This document shows, piece after piece, positions 63,344 through 64,000 of a stretch of 64,000 nt of DNA. The position numbers were made by a program, and so were the translations under genes. Every line of letters begins with the position of its first letter. Position 1 is the first letter of the stretch. Source of the stretch: an uncultured Winogradskyella sp. (GTDB lineage: Bacteria > Bacteroidota > Bacteroidia > Flavobacteriales > Flavobacteriaceae); NCBI RefSeq assembly GCF_947501905.1, contig NZ_CANMXL010000001.1, forward strand, positions 372,001 to 436,000. The letters are read 5' to 3'. The notes beneath the pieces are model-generated. The model had not been told where the DNA came from. It saw only the letters and a list, made by a program, of their open reading frames with translations, and did no database searches.

Positions 63344-63853
63344 ATGATACATCTTATTAAGAAGAATATACTTGGTATTTGCATTATTCTTTTAAGCGTT
63401 AATTCTTATTCTCAAAACAACGAAAGCAAAGCAAAAGCCTATTTTAATCAATATCTTACAAGTAAAGAGCAATTTAAGCTTATCGCTAAATCTTTACCTA
63501 CGTTAGAGCAATGCAATGCTGTATTTAAAGAAGTGTATGCAAAAAGGTATTATGAATTTGTATCAACTCTAGATAAGGAAATTGATAGTGCATTTTCAAA
63601 ACTAGATTTCGAAAAACATAAAGACTGTAAAATTGAATCTGTAAATACGAGTACTTTAAATTCTGAAAAGAATAGTTTTAATGGAGGTATGGATGAATTC
63701 CAACATGTTTTTAAGCCCAATATTGTTTTCTATAGAGTGACGTATGTGTTAGAGGACGGTTCAGAATCTTATAATAGTTTCTATAAGTATTTTGTAAATA
63801 TAGATGGCAACTGGTTATTCTTTGCAAATCCAGGCATAGTATTTAGAGAATAG
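63344..63853 (+). CDS. Exported protein of unknown function
   Basis: A 169-residue protein with a Sec signal (cleavage near VNSYSQNN, residue 23). The mature part has charged helices with one Cys pair (LEQCNAVFKEV and HKDCKIESV) and a beta-rich C-terminus (FYRVTYVLEDGSESYNSFYKYF ends it, cut here for length at YKYF). No family recognised. Lies 30 bases after the NTF2-like gene, possibly in one unit. Confidence 0.7.
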   Translation: MIHLIKKNILGICIILLSVNSYSQNNESKAKAYFNQYLTSKEQFKLIAKSLPTLEQCNAVFKEVYAKRYYEFVSTLDKEIDSAFSKLDFEKHKDCKIESVNTSTLNSEKNSFNGGMDEFQHVFKPNIVFYRVTYVLEDGSESYNSFYKYFVNIDGNWLFFANPGIVFRE

Positions 63854-63854
63854 A

Positions 63855-64000
63855 TTAGAAAAAGAACCCAAAGCTTCCAGTAATACCAAAACGTCTAGCA
63901 TCTGGTAAATCCAAATAGTTTCCTCTAAAGTTAAAGTCTATTCTCAAGACTTTAAAAATATTGGCAACACCAACGCTATACTCATAATATACTCGAGAAT
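63855..64000 (-). CDS. DUF5686-like outer-membrane protein (C-terminal fragment)
   Basis: The minus strand is open from the right edge to a TAA at 63855, giving about 47 residues: RVYYEYSVGVANIFKVLR, then IDFNFRGNYLDLPDARRF, then GITGSFGFFF. The pattern (YE..VG..NI.K..R.DF..RGNYLD.PDAR.FG) and terminal Phe match the C-terminal barrel strands of DUF5686/carboxypeptidase-regulatory-like proteins. Rest of the gene lies beyond the window. It converges with the preceding gene, 1 base apart. Confidence 0.75.
   Translation of the reverse strand, partial: SRVYYEYSVGVANIFKVLRIDFNFRGNYLDLPDARRFGITGSFGFFF

Overview
The window is AT-rich bacterial chromosome from a member of the Bacteroidota, most likely a marine Flavobacteriaceae. 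The signs are -7 promoter boxes of the form TAnnTTTG, no Shine-Dalgarno sequences, a type IX secretion (T9SS) C-terminal sorting domain, the flavobacterial set of a class II HMG-CoA reductase with a GYDIA-type GHMP kinase, a DUF5686-like fragment, and the flavobacterial dcw gene order. No phage, transposon, CRISPR or plasmid gene is visible. No stretch above about 260 bp lacks a gene.

Region 1 (1-13102, minus strand) is the division and cell-wall (dcw) cluster: mraZ-rsmH-ftsL-ftsI-murE-mraY-murD-ftsW-murG-murC-ftsQ-ftsA, tightly packed and cut by the left edge inside ftsA. Three MraZ-type repeats at 10-bp spacing precede mraZ. Six of the twelve genes have no ATG available and start at TTG or GTG. 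MurE carries the DNPR motif of meso-diaminopimelate-adding enzymes.

Region 2 (13103-39600) is housekeeping and envelope biology: an alpha/beta hydrolase, EngB, an orphan OppC-type permease, a Prc-type protease, SurE, LpxB, an NlpC/P60 lipoprotein, ComEC, an exported thioredoxin, two POT peptide transporters, a DPP-IV peptidase, the mevalonate pair, and an envelope operon (coaX, beta-barrel, TPR protein, LptC, small membrane protein, CorC-like protein, PpiD-like foldase). The start of lptC contains a perfect 32-bp palindrome followed by T7, which looks like an intragenic terminator or attenuator.

Region 3 (39600-47545) has tRNA-Phe and then an arsenosugar biosynthesis locus: AhpD-like protein, ArsS radical SAM enzyme, exported rhodanese, CofC-like glycosyltransferase, a T9SS-secreted DM13 protein, a purine nucleoside phosphorylase, and ArsM. 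A sterol-desaturase-like protein, a DUF547 lipoprotein and a second (TIGR04283-type) arsenosugar glycosyltransferase follow. The phosphorylase has Asp where 6-oxopurine enzymes have Asn, which fits removal of adenine from the ArsS product. Its promoter lies in the loop of the preceding gene's terminator.

Region 4 (47542-60369) has two tandem Omp85-like barrels, a GH113-like lipoprotein, a further outer-membrane barrel, a second DUF547 protein, and then a tight plus-strand operon: FAD/NAD oxidoreductase, membrane polyferredoxin, MORN-repeat protein, polyprenyl-phosphate-type GT2, CesA/CslA-like processive GT2 and a GT-C mannosyltransferase-like protein. This fusion of a redox pair with glycan synthesis is the least explained system in the window.

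Region 5 (60575-64000) holds small exported proteins (a lone carboxypeptidase-regulatory-like domain, a transglutaminase, an isoprenylcysteine-methyltransferase-like protein, an NTF2-like protein, an unknown) and the C-terminal end of a DUF5686-like barrel at the right edge.
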